Positions 17,723 to 18,112 of a DNA stretch of 18,112 nt are shown one piece after another. How positions within the stretch are numbered: the stretch's first letter is position 1; the number at the start of each line of letters is the position of its first letter. Below the pieces are notes generated by a model. That model did no database searches. It saw only the letters and a list, made by a program, of their open reading frames with translations, and had not been told where the DNA came from. Source of the DNA: DALYLB01 sp046154695 (GTDB lineage: Bacteria > Acidobacteriota > Blastocatellia > RBC074); contig JBJXFI010000015.1 of the NCBI GenBank assembly GCA_046154695.1, positions 1 through 18,112 on the forward strand, given 5' to 3'. The position numbers and the translations under genes are program-made.

Positions 17723-18088
17723 TGAGGGCTTTGCTGGGATGAAAACGGGATGACCTCTGTCAAAAGGTTATTGCACGTATGATGCGAGAGCGTCTTTCTG
17801 GAAATGAAGATCATCGCAGTCCTTCGACTGGAAGGATCGTTCCGCGGCTCTCTAATTTGAAGATCTTTGGTTCATTCACTGTGAACAGGGCTGTCTGAAG
17901 CAAGTTCGATGCCGCGGAACAGGGGGAGGGGATACCCACGAACTTTCAAAGATTTAGCAGCGCCGCCTCTCGCCGCCCGTCCTCGACCGTTTCGAAACGA
18001 TGGATATTTATCCATTTTTTCGTATCGCATGGCTTCGTGCGGTTTCGTGGTTGATTTTCCGCGGAGCCGGCCTCAAATGAAAAACGGC

Positions 18089-18106
18089 GGGGGGGGGGGG
18101 GGGGGG
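18089..18106. repeat. 18-base G homopolymer near the window end
   Basis: An uninterrupted run of 18 G residues is followed by CCCGCC and the end of the window. Such runs are rare in bacteria and often come from sequencing or assembly errors, so the length should not be trusted. Confidence 0.9.
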
Positions 18107-18112
18107 CCCGCC

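Larger units (their letters stand above)
17578..18112. other. Gene-free stretch at the right edge
   Basis: No frame with a family signature, ribosome binding site and usual codon pattern was found in these 535 nt. Besides the hairpin at 17693-17722, it holds a 9-bp inverted repeat GTTCCGCGG / CCGCGGAAC (17839-17847 and 17912-17920) and a long imperfect palindrome at 17993-18022. An 18-G run occupies 18089-18106. The base composition is lower in GC than the genes. Confidence 0.6.

Noticed and set aside
17839..17920. Possible tRNA-like fold
   Set aside because: It has a TTCGA-like stretch near the 3' stem, but there is no D-arm, anticodon arm or proper T-stem geometry.

Overview
The window is an 18.1 kb piece of a GC-rich bacterial chromosome. 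It probably comes from an Acidobacteriota-like lineage or a neighbouring soil/sediment phylum. That placement is inferred from the cytochrome c / copper-monooxygenase paralogues, the adjacent MoxR and DUF58 genes, the hemC-hemD fusion, the RAYT-type transposase relic and the heptamer repeats; no marker gene was compared. Thirteen intact protein genes and one broken gene are supported. No rRNA, tRNA or CRISPR array was seen.

Left region (1-4414, + strand): three tandem paralogues of exported proteins with an N-terminal c-type haem motif and a PHM-like (copper type II, ascorbate-dependent monooxygenase) fold. The first two keep all six expected copper ligands. The third keeps the haem motif and the scaffold but has lost every copper ligand. 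A stop-codon-anchored heptamer repeat hairpin separates copies two and three.

Middle region (4435-10736): a moxR-DUF58 gene pair on the minus strand is divergent from a hemC-hemD fusion on the plus strand, with back-to-back sigma-70-like promoters between them. The HemC half of the fusion lacks the cysteine that carries the dipyrromethane cofactor. A small DUF4870 membrane protein and an NtrC-family sigma-54 response regulator follow. The regulator has a promoter so close to its start that its mRNA may be leaderless.

Right region (10782-16795, all minus strand): a RAYT-like transposase interrupted by one in-frame TGA, an anti-sigma factor, its probable ECF sigma factor, a class III aminotransferase, cysS, and a cold-shock protein. 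A second heptamer repeat starts at the sigma-factor stop codon.

Far right (16796-18112): no convincing gene. It holds a strong promoter, a roughly 480-nt leader for the cold-shock gene with a complete intrinsic terminator inside it, a 244-bp MITE-like element flanked by TAA duplications, several hairpins and an 18-G run. The left edge is an 11-bp tandem repeat, so both edges look like assembly break points.

The observations most worth following up are the copper-ligand-free paralogue, the cofactor-cysteine-free HemC domain, the internal terminator in the csp leader, and the repeat families that begin at stop codons.
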